From: Parvibaculum sp002684405
GTDB lineage: Bacteria; Pseudomonadota; Alphaproteobacteria; Parvibaculales; Parvibaculaceae
Assembly (NCBI GenBank): GCA_965140395.1
Contig: OZ223207.1
Location: 1 to 64,000, forward strand
Reading direction: 5' to 3'
Length of the DNA stretch: 64,000 nt
The position numbers and the translations under genes were made by a program. Every line of letters begins with the position of its first letter. Within the stretch, counting starts at the first letter, position 1. The notes under the pieces are model-generated. The model was not told the DNA's origin. It was given only the letters and a program-made list of their open reading frames with translations, and made no database searches. Below, piece after piece: positions 33,013 through 41,941 of this stretch.

Positions 33013-33696
33013 ATGCCGACCCGCCGCGCACTCCTGTTGGGCACAGGTGCTGCCATTCTGGTCTCGCGCCCGGTCCTTGCCGCCGCTCAAAACATCGTCG
33101 AGGCGCCCATAACGCCGCGCCGGCCGGCATCAAACGAAATCGCTTTCGATATTTTTCGCAAGGGGTCGAAAATCGGGCATCACCGGCTGAGTTTTCAGGG
33201 CGACGAGCAGGATTTTCAGGTCGCAATCGATGTGGAGATGGTGGTGAAAATCGGTTTCATCCCTGTCTTTCGCTATGAGCACCAAAATCTGGAGCGTTGG
33301 GAGCAGGGACGTTTTGTGGGTCTCGAGGCAAAAACCAACAATGATGGCGACGACCTCGTGACGAAGGTCACCCAGACGGAGAAGGGCTACAGGGTCGAGT
33401 CGACGGGCAAGAAAACCTATGTCGCACCCTCGCAGGCGCTGGCGGCGACGCATTGGAACATCGACGAGCTGAACGGCCCGATGATCAATCCGCAGAATGG
33501 CGAATTGCTGACGCCGGAGGTGGTGAAGCTGGGCGCGGACAAGGTGCCGCTGGCCGATGGCGAGCATGTTCCCGCCACCGGCTACAAGCTTGAAATGAAA
33601 GACCCGCTTTCGCTCTGGTATGACGGGCAAGAGCAGTGGACGGCGCTCGACTTCACCGCCGGCGATGGGTCCAGCGTGGTTTACCGCAAGGTTTGA
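33013..33696 (+). CDS. DUF6134 family exported protein
   Basis: A 227-residue periplasmic protein with an N-terminal signal of Tat character (PTRRALLLGTGAAILV, residues 2-17) ending near AAAQN. The mature part is a predicted all-beta domain (IAFDIFRKGSKIGHHRLSF, about residues 41-59, then YEHQNLERWEQGRFVGLEA) that resembles the DUF6134 family; its function is unknown. It starts with AAGGAGGA then ATG. A sigma-E-type promoter precedes it, and it diverges from the DUF1295-methyltransferase operon, so it probably handles a lipid or lipid product in the periplasm. It ends 10 bp from the convergent TonB receptor stop. Confidence 0.8.
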   Translation: MPTRRALLLGTGAAILVSRPVLAAAQNIVEAPITPRRPASNEIAFDIFRKGSKIGHHRLSFQGDEQDFQVAIDVEMVVKIGFIPVFRYEHQNLERWEQGRFVGLEAKTNNDGDDLVTKVTQTEKGYRVESTGKKTYVAPSQALAATHWNIDELNGPMINPQNGELLTPEVVKLGADKVPLADGEHVPATGYKLEMKDPLSLWYDGQEQWTALDFTAGDGSSVVYRKV

Positions 33697-33705
33697 GGCC
33701 GCGCG

Positions 33706-35799
33706 TCAGAACCTCACTGTCGTGCCCGCATAGATCGCGCGGTCCTCGCCGGGGAAATAGCGCGCCGCGCCCCGGAAATAGTCGGCCCGGTCGGCATAGC
33801 GCGTATCGAACAGATTCATCACCTTGCCGAAAACGCTCAGGTTTTCATTGATGTCGTAGCTTGCCCGCAAGTTGAAGATGTCGTGGCCGGGATATTTCTG
33901 CGTATTGGCCGCATCCATCCAGTATGACCCCATATGCACCCATTCGAGTTCCAGCCGTCCGCGGTCCTCGTCGAAATTGTAGCCAAGCGCGACATTGGCG
34001 AGAGTGCGCGGGGCGGTGTCCACATCGTCGCCGGAGCGGATGGACTCGGTGGTCAGGGGGCCGGATGTGATGGGCCGGTTGAACTCATAGGTGTGCCGGG
34101 CATAGGTGCCTGAAGCCGCAATATCGAAACCATAGGCAAGCGGTGTGGCGACTTCGAGTTCGATGCCGACATGCTGGGTTTTGCCATCGGCCACATTGGT
34201 GTCGTTGGCGTCGCGGAAATAGAAATTGTGCTTCTTCATGAAATAGGCCGAGGCCGAGTAGCTGAGGGCGCCGATGCTGCCGCGCGCACCGATTTCCACG
34301 CTGTCGAGAATCTCCGAATGCGCCGCGCCCGCGGTCTCGTTGATGCGCAGGCGATAAAGATCGGTTGTCTGCGGCGCGCGCGTGCCGCGGGCGAGGCGAA
34401 TGAAACCGGCTAGATCCTCATTGAACTCGTGTACCAGGCCGAGCTTGGGAGAGACATCGGCGAAGGTGCTGATCTCGCTCGGGATCCGCAGCGCCTTGCC
34501 GAGCGCCCCGTTCGCGGTCCGGTTTTCATAGTCGTAGCGCGTGAATTCGAAACGCGCGCCCGCATCGAGTGTCGTCGCCTCGTCGAGCTTCCATTCGGTC
34601 TGAAGATAGGGGGCAAGGACGAGCGCGTTGACCGCATAGTCGTAATGGGTGCCCTGCGCGTAGGAAAAGACGGTCGGGTTGTCCTGGATTTCCGTCAGCG
34701 TGCCGCGCGTGTAATCCACGTCGAAACCGGCAATGACCCGGTGACCGCCGTCAAGGTTGAACACGTAGCTCGACTGCATGCCGCCACCGGTCTGCTGGTT
34801 CTCCTCGACAGGCGATCCCGGCAGGAAATGCATCAGGAAATTCATATGGGTCCGGCGCGCATATGGCGTGATGACCAGCATCTGATCGTCGGAGATACGT
34901 CGTTCGATGCGGATCATGGCGCGTCCGGAAAAGGCATCGCGATAGGCTTCGGGGTTCGGGTTGGCTTTGTAGATGCCGGGGTCCTTATAGGAGCTGGCAT
35001 AGGCCGCCGTTTCCTGATTGACGTTTACATAGGTCAGCGTCGCCATGACATTCGTGTCGGCGGAATCATAGTCGTAGCGCAGCCGTGCCTTCTGCTGGTC
35101 ATAGCCCGACGCGTCCCGGAAGCCGCCGTCATGGCCTAACACGAAGCTTGCGCGCATACCGTGGCTCGTTCCGTTGTCGCCGGCCACGGTGGTGCTGGCC
35201 GTGCCCTGCAGATGGAGCACGTCATGAGGGCCCGCCCAGGCGGTGACTTCGCCGCCCGGCTCTTCGGCGGGCGGGCGGCTCAGAACATTGATGAGGCCGT
35301 GCACTGCATTGGAGCCATAACGCGCGCTGGCGGGGCCGCGCACGATTTCAATGCCGCCATTGATCTCCGGCATGGATTCCATCAGCGCGTTCACATTGCC
35401 GAAGCCCGCCGCGCGCAGGGGCACGCTGTCCTCCAGATAGAGAAAGGACCCCGCGCCCGCGCCGCCGGTCAGCACCGGCGAGCGGATGGCCGTCAGATGT
35501 TCGACGCCGGACCCCTGTTCGATATTGACGCCGGGGAGCCGGTTGAGCGCTTCCGCGGGCTGATCGGGCGCGATGAAGTCATACTGATAGGGCAGAAGTT
35601 TCGCGATGTTGCCGCTATGGGTGGCGCGCGGCGTGCCCGGCACGGTCGATGTCACGACAATGGCGCCTTCGGTGGCCTCCTGCGAAGAGGCGTTATCCGC
35701 AGCCCGGGCGGGGCCGCAGGCGAGCGGAACAGCCGAAAGTGCGAGAATGGTGGCGGCGGCCGAAATGCGGCGCCGCGTCACGAATACTGAATCAGACAC
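33706..35799 (-). CDS. TonB-dependent outer-membrane receptor
   Basis: A 697-residue receptor with a signal peptide (about 1-33), TonB box-like AIVVTSTVPG, plug domain (about 60-190; IEIVRGPASARYGSNAVHGL) and a 22-strand barrel ending in RF with terminal Phe. The plug contains a long acidic and Gly-rich stretch. Nothing nearby fixes the substrate: there is no siderophore, cobalamin or metal operator that I can see. The start is GTG at 35799 behind a GGAGGAT site. It is convergent with the DUF6134 gene. No Zur or Fur box was evident in the 213-bp upstream gap, which also serves the divergent ctaG. Confidence 0.9.
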   Translation of the reverse strand: MSDSVFVTRRRISAAATILALSAVPLACGPARAADNASSQEATEGAIVVTSTVPGTPRATHSGNIAKLLPYQYDFIAPDQPAEALNRLPGVNIEQGSGVEHLTAIRSPVLTGGAGAGSFLYLEDSVPLRAAGFGNVNALMESMPEINGGIEIVRGPASARYGSNAVHGLINVLSRPPAEEPGGEVTAWAGPHDVLHLQGTASTTVAGDNGTSHGMRASFVLGHDGGFRDASGYDQQKARLRYDYDSADTNVMATLTYVNVNQETAAYASSYKDPGIYKANPNPEAYRDAFSGRAMIRIERRISDDQMLVITPYARRTHMNFLMHFLPGSPVEENQQTGGGMQSSYVFNLDGGHRVIAGFDVDYTRGTLTEIQDNPTVFSYAQGTHYDYAVNALVLAPYLQTEWKLDEATTLDAGARFEFTRYDYENRTANGALGKALRIPSEISTFADVSPKLGLVHEFNEDLAGFIRLARGTRAPQTTDLYRLRINETAGAAHSEILDSVEIGARGSIGALSYSASAYFMKKHNFYFRDANDTNVADGKTQHVGIELEVATPLAYGFDIAASGTYARHTYEFNRPITSGPLTTESIRSGDDVDTAPRTLANVALGYNFDEDRGRLELEWVHMGSYWMDAANTQKYPGHDIFNLRASYDINENLSVFGKVMNLFDTRYADRADYFRGAARYFPGEDRAIYAGTTVRF

Positions 35800-36012
35800 G
35801 AAACTCTATCCTCCCCTTGCGTCCCCTCCCGCCGCGCGCCCGCTCTGTCGGGGGCTGTCATCGGCCGGATGTAGAGTGATAGCACGGCGCGGCGTGGTGC
35901 CGAAACGGTGCAAAAGGGCGTTTCGCAGGGGAAACCCTTCGTTTTCTGCGAGACAATCGGTCACGGGTCCCGGGGGGCTGCGCCAGCTTGCCGCAGGGCG
36001 ATCTGCCTTTTA

Positions 36013-36675
36013 ATGTCCGGCATCATGAAGCGTATCCGCGACAATATCGTTCCGCTCGGCCTTTCCTTCGTGCTGCTGGCCATGGCCACGACGGCAGTTG
36101 TCTATGCGCCGACACTTTACCAGTTGTTCTGCCAGGCGACGGGCTATGGCGGGACGGTCACGGTGAAGCGGGACGTCAATCCCGGCGTGGACAGGATCGG
36201 CCGTGCGATCACGGTCCGCTTCGACGCCAACGTGGCCAATGGTCTGCCCTGGACGTTCAAGCCGGCGCAGCGGGAGGTAAAGACCCATATCGGGCTTCCC
36301 ACCAAGATTTATTACACCGCCACTAACAATTCCGACCGCACGATTGTGGGCCGTGCGATCTACAATGTGACGCCGGACGCGGCGGGTTATTATTTCACCA
36401 AGACGCAGTGCTTCTGTTTCAACGAGCAGAAGCTCGCGCCGGGCGAGACGGCGAAGATGCCGGTCATGTTCTATGTCGATCCGGAATTCGAGACCGATAT
36501 CGACACCAAAACCATTCAGACCATCACGCTGTCCTATACCTTCTTCCAGCTCAAGTCGGACAAGGAGGCGGTCGCCAGGGCAACGTCGTTGAAGGATGAA
36601 GCGGCGGCGCGCGACGAACATCTCTCCACCGCCAAAACGGCGGAGTTCGAGGGGCCGCACCCTTTACGTAAGTAG
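36013..36675 (+). CDS. ctaG: Cytochrome c oxidase assembly protein CtaG/Cox11
   Basis: Inserts copper B into subunit I of cytochrome c oxidase. The 220-residue protein has one N-terminal membrane helix (about 13-33), a conserved Cys40 just outside it and the Cys-Phe-Cys-Phe copper site (TQCFCFNEQKLAPGE, Cys133/Cys135), with a typical immunoglobulin-like periplasmic domain. Two ATGs are close together (36013 and 36025); I use the first. It is alone here: no ctaC, D, E, or cyoE genes are near, although ctaG usually lies in their operon. A good family member with an unusual location. Confidence 0.93.
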   Translation: MSGIMKRIRDNIVPLGLSFVLLAMATTAVVYAPTLYQLFCQATGYGGTVTVKRDVNPGVDRIGRAITVRFDANVANGLPWTFKPAQREVKTHIGLPTKIYYTATNNSDRTIVGRAIYNVTPDAAGYYFTKTQCFCFNEQKLAPGETAKMPVMFYVDPEFETDIDTKTIQTITLSYTFFQLKSDKEAVARATSLKDEAAARDEHLSTAKTAEFEGPHPLRK

Positions 36676-36780
36676 CGGCGGAACGAGGCCTCCTGCCAGC
36701 TTGCGACTAGGCTCTATCCGGCGGTCGGGATATAAATGCCGGCGGACGGATCAGGCGGATTTCACGGCAAAGGGGCCCGG

Positions 36781-38661
36781 ATGCCCGAAGCTCAGCAGGA
36801 AGAGGGGCAGCGCAAGCTGCCGGTTCTCGCGCTTGGCGCGCTGGGCATCGTATATGGCGATATCGGCACGAGCCCGCTCTATGCGTTCCGGCAGGCGCTG
36901 TCTGACCTCTCGCCCAGTCCTTTCCATGTACTCGGCATTCTGTCGCTCATCGTCTGGGCGCTCATCATCGTCATCTCGCTCAAATATCTCGTGCTCGTCA
37001 TGAAGGCGGACAATAAGGGCGAGGGCGGTATCCTCGCCCTGCTGGCACTGCTCAATCCCTGGCGGGGCGGAGAGACGCGCGGCAAGACCATGCTGATCGT
37101 CTTCGGCATATTCGGCGCGGCGCTGCTTTACGGCGACGGGATGATTACGCCGGCGATCTCGGTTTTGAGCGCGGTGGAGGGGCTGGAGACGACCGCGCAT
37201 GGGATCGATCCCTATGTAATCCCGATCACGCTGGTCATTCTGGTGGCCCTGTTCTCGATGCAGTCGCGCGGCACCTCCAGCGTCGGTGCGTTCTTCGGTC
37301 CGGTGACGCTTGTCTGGTTCATTACCATCGGTGTGCTGGGGGCGGTCCAGATCATCCGCAATCCAACGGTGCTGCTCGCCTTCAACCCGCTTTACGCGAT
37401 CGAATTCTGCACTCAGGCGGGCAGCGTAGCGCTCACCGTTCTGGGTGCGGTTTTCCTGGTGGTGACGGGCGGTGAGGCACTTTATGCCGATATGGGGCAT
37501 TTCGGACGCGCGCCGATCCGCCTGGCCTGGTTCGGCTGTGCCTTTCCCTGCCTGATCCTCAACTATTTCGGGCAGGGGGCGCTGGTTCTTGCCGACCCCG
37601 CGCAGGCAAGCCATCCCTTTTATCATCTGGCACCGGGCTGGGCTCTATATCCGCTGATCGCGCTTGCCACGGCGGCGACGGTGATCGCCTCGCAGGCGGT
37701 GATTTCCGGCGCGTTCTCCCTGACCCGTCAGGCAGTGCAGCTGGGCCAGTGTCCACGCTTCAGGATCATCCAGACCTCGTCTGAGGAGACCGGGCAGGTC
37801 TATGTGCCCGCGGTCAATGTTGCGCTAGGGCTTGCGACGGTGGGCCTCGTGCTGGGCTTCAAGACGTCGGGCAATCTGGCCGCTGCCTATGGCATCGCGG
37901 TGAGTTCCACCATGGTGATCACCACGTTTCTCACCTTCTATGTGATGCGCAAGCAGTGGAAGTGGAGTGGCTGGGTTGCGGGCGGCATCGCGCTCTTGTT
38001 CCTGCCGATCGACCTGCTCTTCTTCGGGGCGAATGTTCTCAAGATTGGCGAGGGGGGCTGGTTTCCGCTCCTGGTCGGCGGTGGCGTCTTTCTGCTGATG
38101 CGGACCTGGTGGCGGGGACGCAAATTGCTGCATGAACGGCTGACCGAAGGTGAGCAGGGTCTGGACGAGTTCATCGAAGAACTGGAAGAACACCCCCTGA
38201 CGCGCGTTCCAGGCACCGCCGTTTTCATGGTCGCTCCCTCCCCGAAATTGCCTCCCATTCTGCCGCATCACATCGCGCATAATCAGGTCCTGCATGAGCA
38301 GGTTCTGCTTGTCACCGTGGCGACCGAGGACGTGCCGCGCGTAAGCGCGCAGGACAGGTTGGAGGTGGAGACGCTGGGACAGGGCTTCCACCGTATCGTT
38401 CTGCATTACGGTTTCATGCAGTCGCCGGATATACCGGTCGCGTTGAGGCTGGCGGATGAACTGGGGCTGAGCATCGATCTCGACAGCCTGACCTATTATG
38501 TCGGTCGCGAAACCATTATTCCGACCGATGACGTGCCGGGCATGTCGCTCTGGCGGGAGAAGATTTTCGCTTTTCTCTCGCGGAATGCGATGGATGCCAC
38601 CACCTTTTATAAACTTCCCGCGGACCGTGTGGTGGAACTCGGCATTCAGGTGCCGATCTAG
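36781..38661 (+). CDS. kup: Low-affinity potassium transporter Kup
   Basis: Takes up K+ with protons across the inner membrane. The 626-residue protein has 12 hydrophobic helices and a cytoplasmic C-terminal domain (from about 470). Hallmarks are LGALGIVYGDIGTSPLYAF (about 17-35), ALLYGDGMITPAISVLSAVE (about 102-121) and GGTSSVGAFFGP-like RGTSSVGAFFGPV. Start choice: ATG at 36781 follows AAAGGGGCCCGG and gives the usual length; an upstream ATG at 36736 adds 15 residues. It is followed 12 nt later by a rhomboid protease. Confidence 0.94.
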   Translation: MPEAQQEEGQRKLPVLALGALGIVYGDIGTSPLYAFRQALSDLSPSPFHVLGILSLIVWALIIVISLKYLVLVMKADNKGEGGILALLALLNPWRGGETRGKTMLIVFGIFGAALLYGDGMITPAISVLSAVEGLETTAHGIDPYVIPITLVILVALFSMQSRGTSSVGAFFGPVTLVWFITIGVLGAVQIIRNPTVLLAFNPLYAIEFCTQAGSVALTVLGAVFLVVTGGEALYADMGHFGRAPIRLAWFGCAFPCLILNYFGQGALVLADPAQASHPFYHLAPGWALYPLIALATAATVIASQAVISGAFSLTRQAVQLGQCPRFRIIQTSSEETGQVYVPAVNVALGLATVGLVLGFKTSGNLAAAYGIAVSSTMVITTFLTFYVMRKQWKWSGWVAGGIALLFLPIDLLFFGANVLKIGEGGWFPLLVGGGVFLLMRTWWRGRKLLHERLTEGEQGLDEFIEELEEHPLTRVPGTAVFMVAPSPKLPPILPHHIAHNQVLHEQVLLVTVATEDVPRVSAQDRLEVETLGQGFHRIVLHYGFMQSPDIPVALRLADELGLSIDLDSLTYYVGRETIIPTDDVPGMSLWREKIFAFLSRNAMDATTFYKLPADRVVELGIQVPI

Positions 38662-38673
38662 GCGGGCGGGGTC

Positions 38674-39432
38674 ATGTTTCCGATTTCCGATGACAATTCG
38701 AGGCCCGGCACGCCCTATGTGACATGGGGGCTTATCGGCGCATGCGTTCTCGTTTTCCTGTGGGAACTCAGCCTGTCGGACAAGGCGCTGGAAGCTGCCT
38801 TCTATCGCTATGGCGCAGTGGCCGCCCAGCTTACCGGCGCGGGTGAGCAGGGTGCGGGGGCTATGCCTGCGCATGTTTCAGGGGATTGGTCGACGCTCGT
38901 GACCTCCATGTTCCTGCATGGTGGTCTCGCCCATATCGCGGGCAATATGCTCTATCTCTGGATTTTCGGGGACAATGTGGAACTGGCCATGGGGCGCGTG
39001 CGCTTCATCCTTTTCTATCTCGCCTGCGGCATCGTGGCGGCGCTTGCACAAATCTGGATGAGCCCGACTTCCGCCTTTCCGCTGATCGGGGCGAGCGGCG
39101 CGATCTCGGGCGTCCTTGGCGCCTATCTGATGCTCTACCCCTATGGCAGGGTGCGCGTTCTCATTCTGCCTTTTCCGATCATCATCCTTCGCGTGATCGA
39201 AGTGCCTGCCATGCTGGTGCTGGGCTTCTGGTTCGTGCTGCAGTTGCTGAGCGGAATTTTCAGCAATCCGGCGGAACCGGGCGTCGCGTTCACGGCGCAT
39301 GTCGGCGGCTTTCTCGCCGGGATGGTGCTGGTGCTGGTTGCAAGGCAACCGGGCGTGCCGCTCTTCGAACGTCCGCGTCCCCGTTCGCCCTGGGACCGAC
39401 GACGAGGCGGCCGGCGCGGACCCTGGGGCTAA
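38674..39432 (+). CDS. Rhomboid-family intramembrane serine protease
   Basis: Cleaves within membrane helices of substrate proteins. The 252-residue protein has six hydrophobic segments. The catalytic pair is visible as Ser141 in GASGAISG and His209 in TAHVGGFLAGM, and the conserved HGGLAHIAGNM (residues 82-92) forms the L1 and helix-2 contact. The C-terminus is Arg/Pro-rich. The start is ATG at 38674, 12 nt after kup, so cotranscription is likely. Its stop overlaps the convergent next gene by 4 nt. Confidence 0.92.
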   Translation: MFPISDDNSRPGTPYVTWGLIGACVLVFLWELSLSDKALEAAFYRYGAVAAQLTGAGEQGAGAMPAHVSGDWSTLVTSMFLHGGLAHIAGNMLYLWIFGDNVELAMGRVRFILFYLACGIVAALAQIWMSPTSAFPLIGASGAISGVLGAYLMLYPYGRVRVLILPFPIIILRVIEVPAMLVLGFWFVLQLLSGIFSNPAEPGVAFTAHVGGFLAGMVLVLVARQPGVPLFERPRPRSPWDRRRGGRRGPWG

Positions 39433-40067
39433 CTCGAAGGGCGCGTGACCTGAGGTGTTTTCGAGAGGATGAAGGCGCCGATCGAGACGGCGGCGAGCGG
39501 GCCATGCGGCATGTATTGCAGTGCCCCCGTTGCCAGGATCGCGGTCAGGGGTGTGGCGGCGAGCAGGATATCGCTCATGTGCCACCCGGTGCGGGTGCGT
39601 ATCCGTGCAATACCCGCCAGCATCAGGGCGAGGAGGCACAAGGCAAGCGCCGGAACCTCGACCTGCCAGAAGGTGTGAAAGCGCAGCGCTTCATCGTGGA
39701 GACCTGCGATCCAGTAGCTCCCGATATCGGCAAGCGCGGCGATGGCCAGTGCGGCCCACGCAAACGGTGCCGCGATGCGCAGCAATCGGTTCTCTCCCTC
39801 TGCGAAGAAGGGCGACCATGCCATCAGATTTCCCAGATAGATCAGAATGGTCAGCCGGCCGAATATTTCATACGGCTCCGGGCCCAGCACGGGGGCGAGG
39901 ATGTTCTGCATCCATGGACGCGCGACGTCGGGCCATATGAGGGACCCGATCCACGCCGGCGTGTCGGTCCCGTTCCATATCTGCGATTGAATGGGACCGA
40001 GCAGGAGGTCCAGCGTAAGGGCGACGAGAGCTGCGCCGGGAAGGCGCCAGCGGAGGCGATTACTCAT
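39429..40067 (-). CDS. Hypothetical six-helix membrane protein
   Basis: I do not recognise this 212-residue protein. It has about six hydrophobic segments (about 10-27, 70-92, 98-125, 135-155, 165-185 and 190-205) with a Trp/Pro-rich loop near residues 30-65. The start ATG at 40067 overlaps the end of the darcynin gene by 8 nt, so it is coupled to it, and both are divergent from a TetR regulator. This suggests they are regulated together. Nothing points to a specific substrate or reaction. Confidence 0.75.
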   Translation of the reverse strand: MSNRLRWRLPGAALVALTLDLLLGPIQSQIWNGTDTPAWIGSLIWPDVARPWMQNILAPVLGPEPYEIFGRLTILIYLGNLMAWSPFFAEGENRLLRIAAPFAWAALAIAALADIGSYWIAGLHDEALRFHTFWQVEVPALALCLLALMLAGIARIRTRTGWHMSDILLAATPLTAILATGALQYMPHGPLAAVSIGAFILSKTPQVTRPSS

Positions 40068-40434
40068 GGGCGGTCTCCTCGCTCTTCTCGAATGCGATAT
40101 AGCCGTCCTCCACGGTCACGATGATGTCGGTGACTTCGAAATAGGGGACCGTGAACAACGGTGTGTCGCGGAGCCGTTCGATGGCGAAGTAATAGGCTTT
40201 CAAGTCGGTCGTCTCGAAGAGCGCGAGGTCTGTGCAGCGTCCGGTAAACGCCTCGGCATCGAAATAGCGCATCCGGACCTCGTCCGACGGAAGCGCCTGG
40301 GCGAAGGCCTCCGCCGCAATGGCGGAACGCTGTGCGCGGGGCAGGGCAAGCCAGGATGGCGTGGTGCGCAGATGCACGAAGATCGCGTATGGGGTTTTTC
40401 CGGTGTCTTTCGCGGATTTTTCCGGATCGGGCAT
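40060..40434 (-). CDS. Darcynin-family protein
   Basis: A 124-residue cytoplasmic protein. Features include YAIFVHLRTTPSWLALPR, YFDAEAFTGRCTDLALFE and YYFAIERLRDTPLFTVPYFE, all characteristic of the darcynin family of short bacterial proteins. The function is not established; its fold is likely ferredoxin-like and it is often near TetR regulators. The ATG at 40434 begins just before the conserved part; longer frames have no homology. It is divergent from the TetR gene with a 74-bp gap containing a palindrome, and its end overlaps the membrane protein gene. Confidence 0.82.
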   Translation of the reverse strand: MPDPEKSAKDTGKTPYAIFVHLRTTPSWLALPRAQRSAIAAEAFAQALPSDEVRMRYFDAEAFTGRCTDLALFETTDLKAYYFAIERLRDTPLFTVPYFEVTDIIVTVEDGYIAFEKSEETAHE

Positions 40435-40470
40435 GACGGAGCCTTTCGGTGGAGGGAAGGTACCGTCATA

Positions 40471-40490
40471 ATGTGAGCGATTGCTCGTAT
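40471..40490. promoter_or_regulatory. Candidate TetR operator between darcynin and tetR genes
   Basis: ATGTGAGCGATTGCTCGTAT is an imperfect palindrome centred on GAGCgattGCTC (arms pair GAGC/GCTC and AT/AT), placed about 37 and 19 bp from the two divergent starts. TetR regulators of this type commonly bind TGAGCGATTGCTCA-like sequences. Inferred only. Confidence 0.55.
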
Positions 40491-40508
40491 TTATGGGACT
40501 CGCATTAG

Positions 40509-41114
40509 ATGGCATCACCTCCCGCCAAGCCCGACCTGCGGAAAAGGCCGAGACAAAGCCGCTCGCAGGCAACGGTCGACGCCGTTCTGGAGGCCACTGC
40601 TCGCATTCTGGAGCGTGACGGCATCGGCGCGGTCAACACGAATGCGGTGGCGGAGCTGGCCGGTGTCAGCGTCGGTTCGCTCTATCAGTATTTCCCCGAC
40701 AAGGAGGCGATTTTCGCCGAACTCATCAGGCGGGAGCGAGGCCGGTTGCGGCGCGACGTGGCAAGCGCCGTCGGCCAAGCGGAAGCGCAGAGCTTCGAGG
40801 CGACGATTGCCGGGCTATTGGAGGAGGCCATCGCGCATCAGCTCGACAGGCCGGCGCTTGCCCGGGCGCTCGAATATGCGGAGGCGCTGCTGCCGCTTGA
40901 TGACGAGACGCAGTCTCTCAACGAAGCCATTGTCGCCGATGTCAGGCATGCGATGCGTATTCATGGACGACCGGACGATCCTGTGACCGCGCAGGATGTT
41001 GTCGCCATGACAAAGGGGATGGTGGACGCGGCCGGGCTTGCAGGAGAAACCGACAAGCGCGATCTGATCAGCCGCGTCGAAAAAGCCGTGTTCGGTTATC
41101 TCAAAGTCGGGTGA
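40509..41114 (+). CDS. TetR-family transcriptional regulator
   Basis: A 201-residue repressor. The N-terminal helix-turn-helix (about 15-65) has RILERDGIGAVNTNAVAELA, GVSVGSLYQYFPDKEAIFAE, the standard TetR pattern. The C-terminal ligand domain is a poorly conserved alpha-helical region with no motif to identify the ligand. It is divergent from the darcynin-membrane protein pair and the gap contains a likely operator. The start codon is ATG at 40509. It ends 7 nt before the convergent gmhB stop. Confidence 0.92.
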   Translation: MASPPAKPDLRKRPRQSRSQATVDAVLEATARILERDGIGAVNTNAVAELAGVSVGSLYQYFPDKEAIFAELIRRERGRLRRDVASAVGQAEAQSFEATIAGLLEEAIAHQLDRPALARALEYAEALLPLDDETQSLNEAIVADVRHAMRIHGRPDDPVTAQDVVAMTKGMVDAAGLAGETDKRDLISRVEKAVFGYLKVG

Positions 41115-41120
41115 TTTGGC

Positions 41121-41750
41121 TCAAAGGCGGTCGCGCAGAAGAGGAAGCGCATCGCGGAGGTCGACCGCGGGCAGCACTGCGAATGTTTCCGTCGCAAGAG
41201 ACATGGCCTTCTCGCGATGGGCCTTGCCGTGACCGGTCAGCACATGGATGGCGCCTTTCAGGCCTGCGTTCCGCGCCGCCTCGATGTCGCTTGCCTTGTC
41301 GCCGATAAGCCAGCTTGCCTTGAGGTCGATCTTCATCATTTTTTCGGCTAGCTCCAGCATGGCGGGACCGGGTTTGCGCCAGCGCGCTTGCGCGTCTCCA
41401 TAGCCGGGCGTGAAGTCGGGATGGAAGGGGCAGGCGATGACGAGATCGAAGCCCGCGTCGCGTTCGGCCAATTGCCGGGCGATTTCCGCTTCGACCGCTT
41501 CGAGCGCCTCCAGGCTGATGCGGCCCCGGGCCATGCCGGACTGGTTGGTCGGGCAGACAAGGGCGAGCTTTGCTCCACGGGCCCATTGCATCAGGTCGCC
41601 CGCGCCGTCTTCCAGTGCGACATCTTCAGGGGCTGCCAGATAATTCCGTTCGGCGACCACCACGCCATCCCGGTCGAGAAACAGGGCGGGGCGGCCCGGC
41701 ATGGGCCGGGGTCTCTCGGTCGATATCCAGATTCCATTGTCGAGGAGCAT
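41121..41750 (-). CDS. gmhB: HAD-IIIA phosphatase, GmhB-like (heptose 1,7-bisphosphate 7-phosphatase)
   Basis: Removes the 7-phosphate from D-glycero-manno-heptose 1,7-bisphosphate in LPS core precursor synthesis. The 209-residue protein has the HAD nucleophile motif ALFLDRDGVV (residues 22-31; Asp26, Asp28), VCPTNQSGMARG, and GDKASDIEAARNAG. The zinc loop is degenerate: CPFHPDFTPG keeps one Cys and one His (107, 110), but the later Cys pair of typical GmhB is replaced (GYGDAQARWRKPGP). The start is uncertain because the frame opens at 41831; the ATG at 41750 is nearer the family length. Next to hldE and gmhA, which fits the pathway. Confidence 0.82.
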   Translation of the reverse strand: MLLDNGIWISTERPRPMPGRPALFLDRDGVVVAERNYLAAPEDVALEDGAGDLMQWARGAKLALVCPTNQSGMARGRISLEALEAVEAEIARQLAERDAGFDLVIACPFHPDFTPGYGDAQARWRKPGPAMLELAEKMMKIDLKASWLIGDKASDIEAARNAGLKGAIHVLTGHGKAHREKAMSLATETFAVLPAVDLRDALPLLRDRL

Positions 41751-41941
41751 GGGGTGCGCGGTATGCGTATTGGGAATGGGCGTACATTTTGCCCCGATTT
41801 TCCGGAGCTGGCCAGCAAGGCCGCGTGTCATCGAATTTAATGCTAAGTAAGACTGTGAATGCTATATGCGTTTCTGCCTCTGCGCAGGCGGAGAGGTCCC
41901 GTTCCCAACGATAAACCGGGCATTATTCCCGTGGGCGAGAT

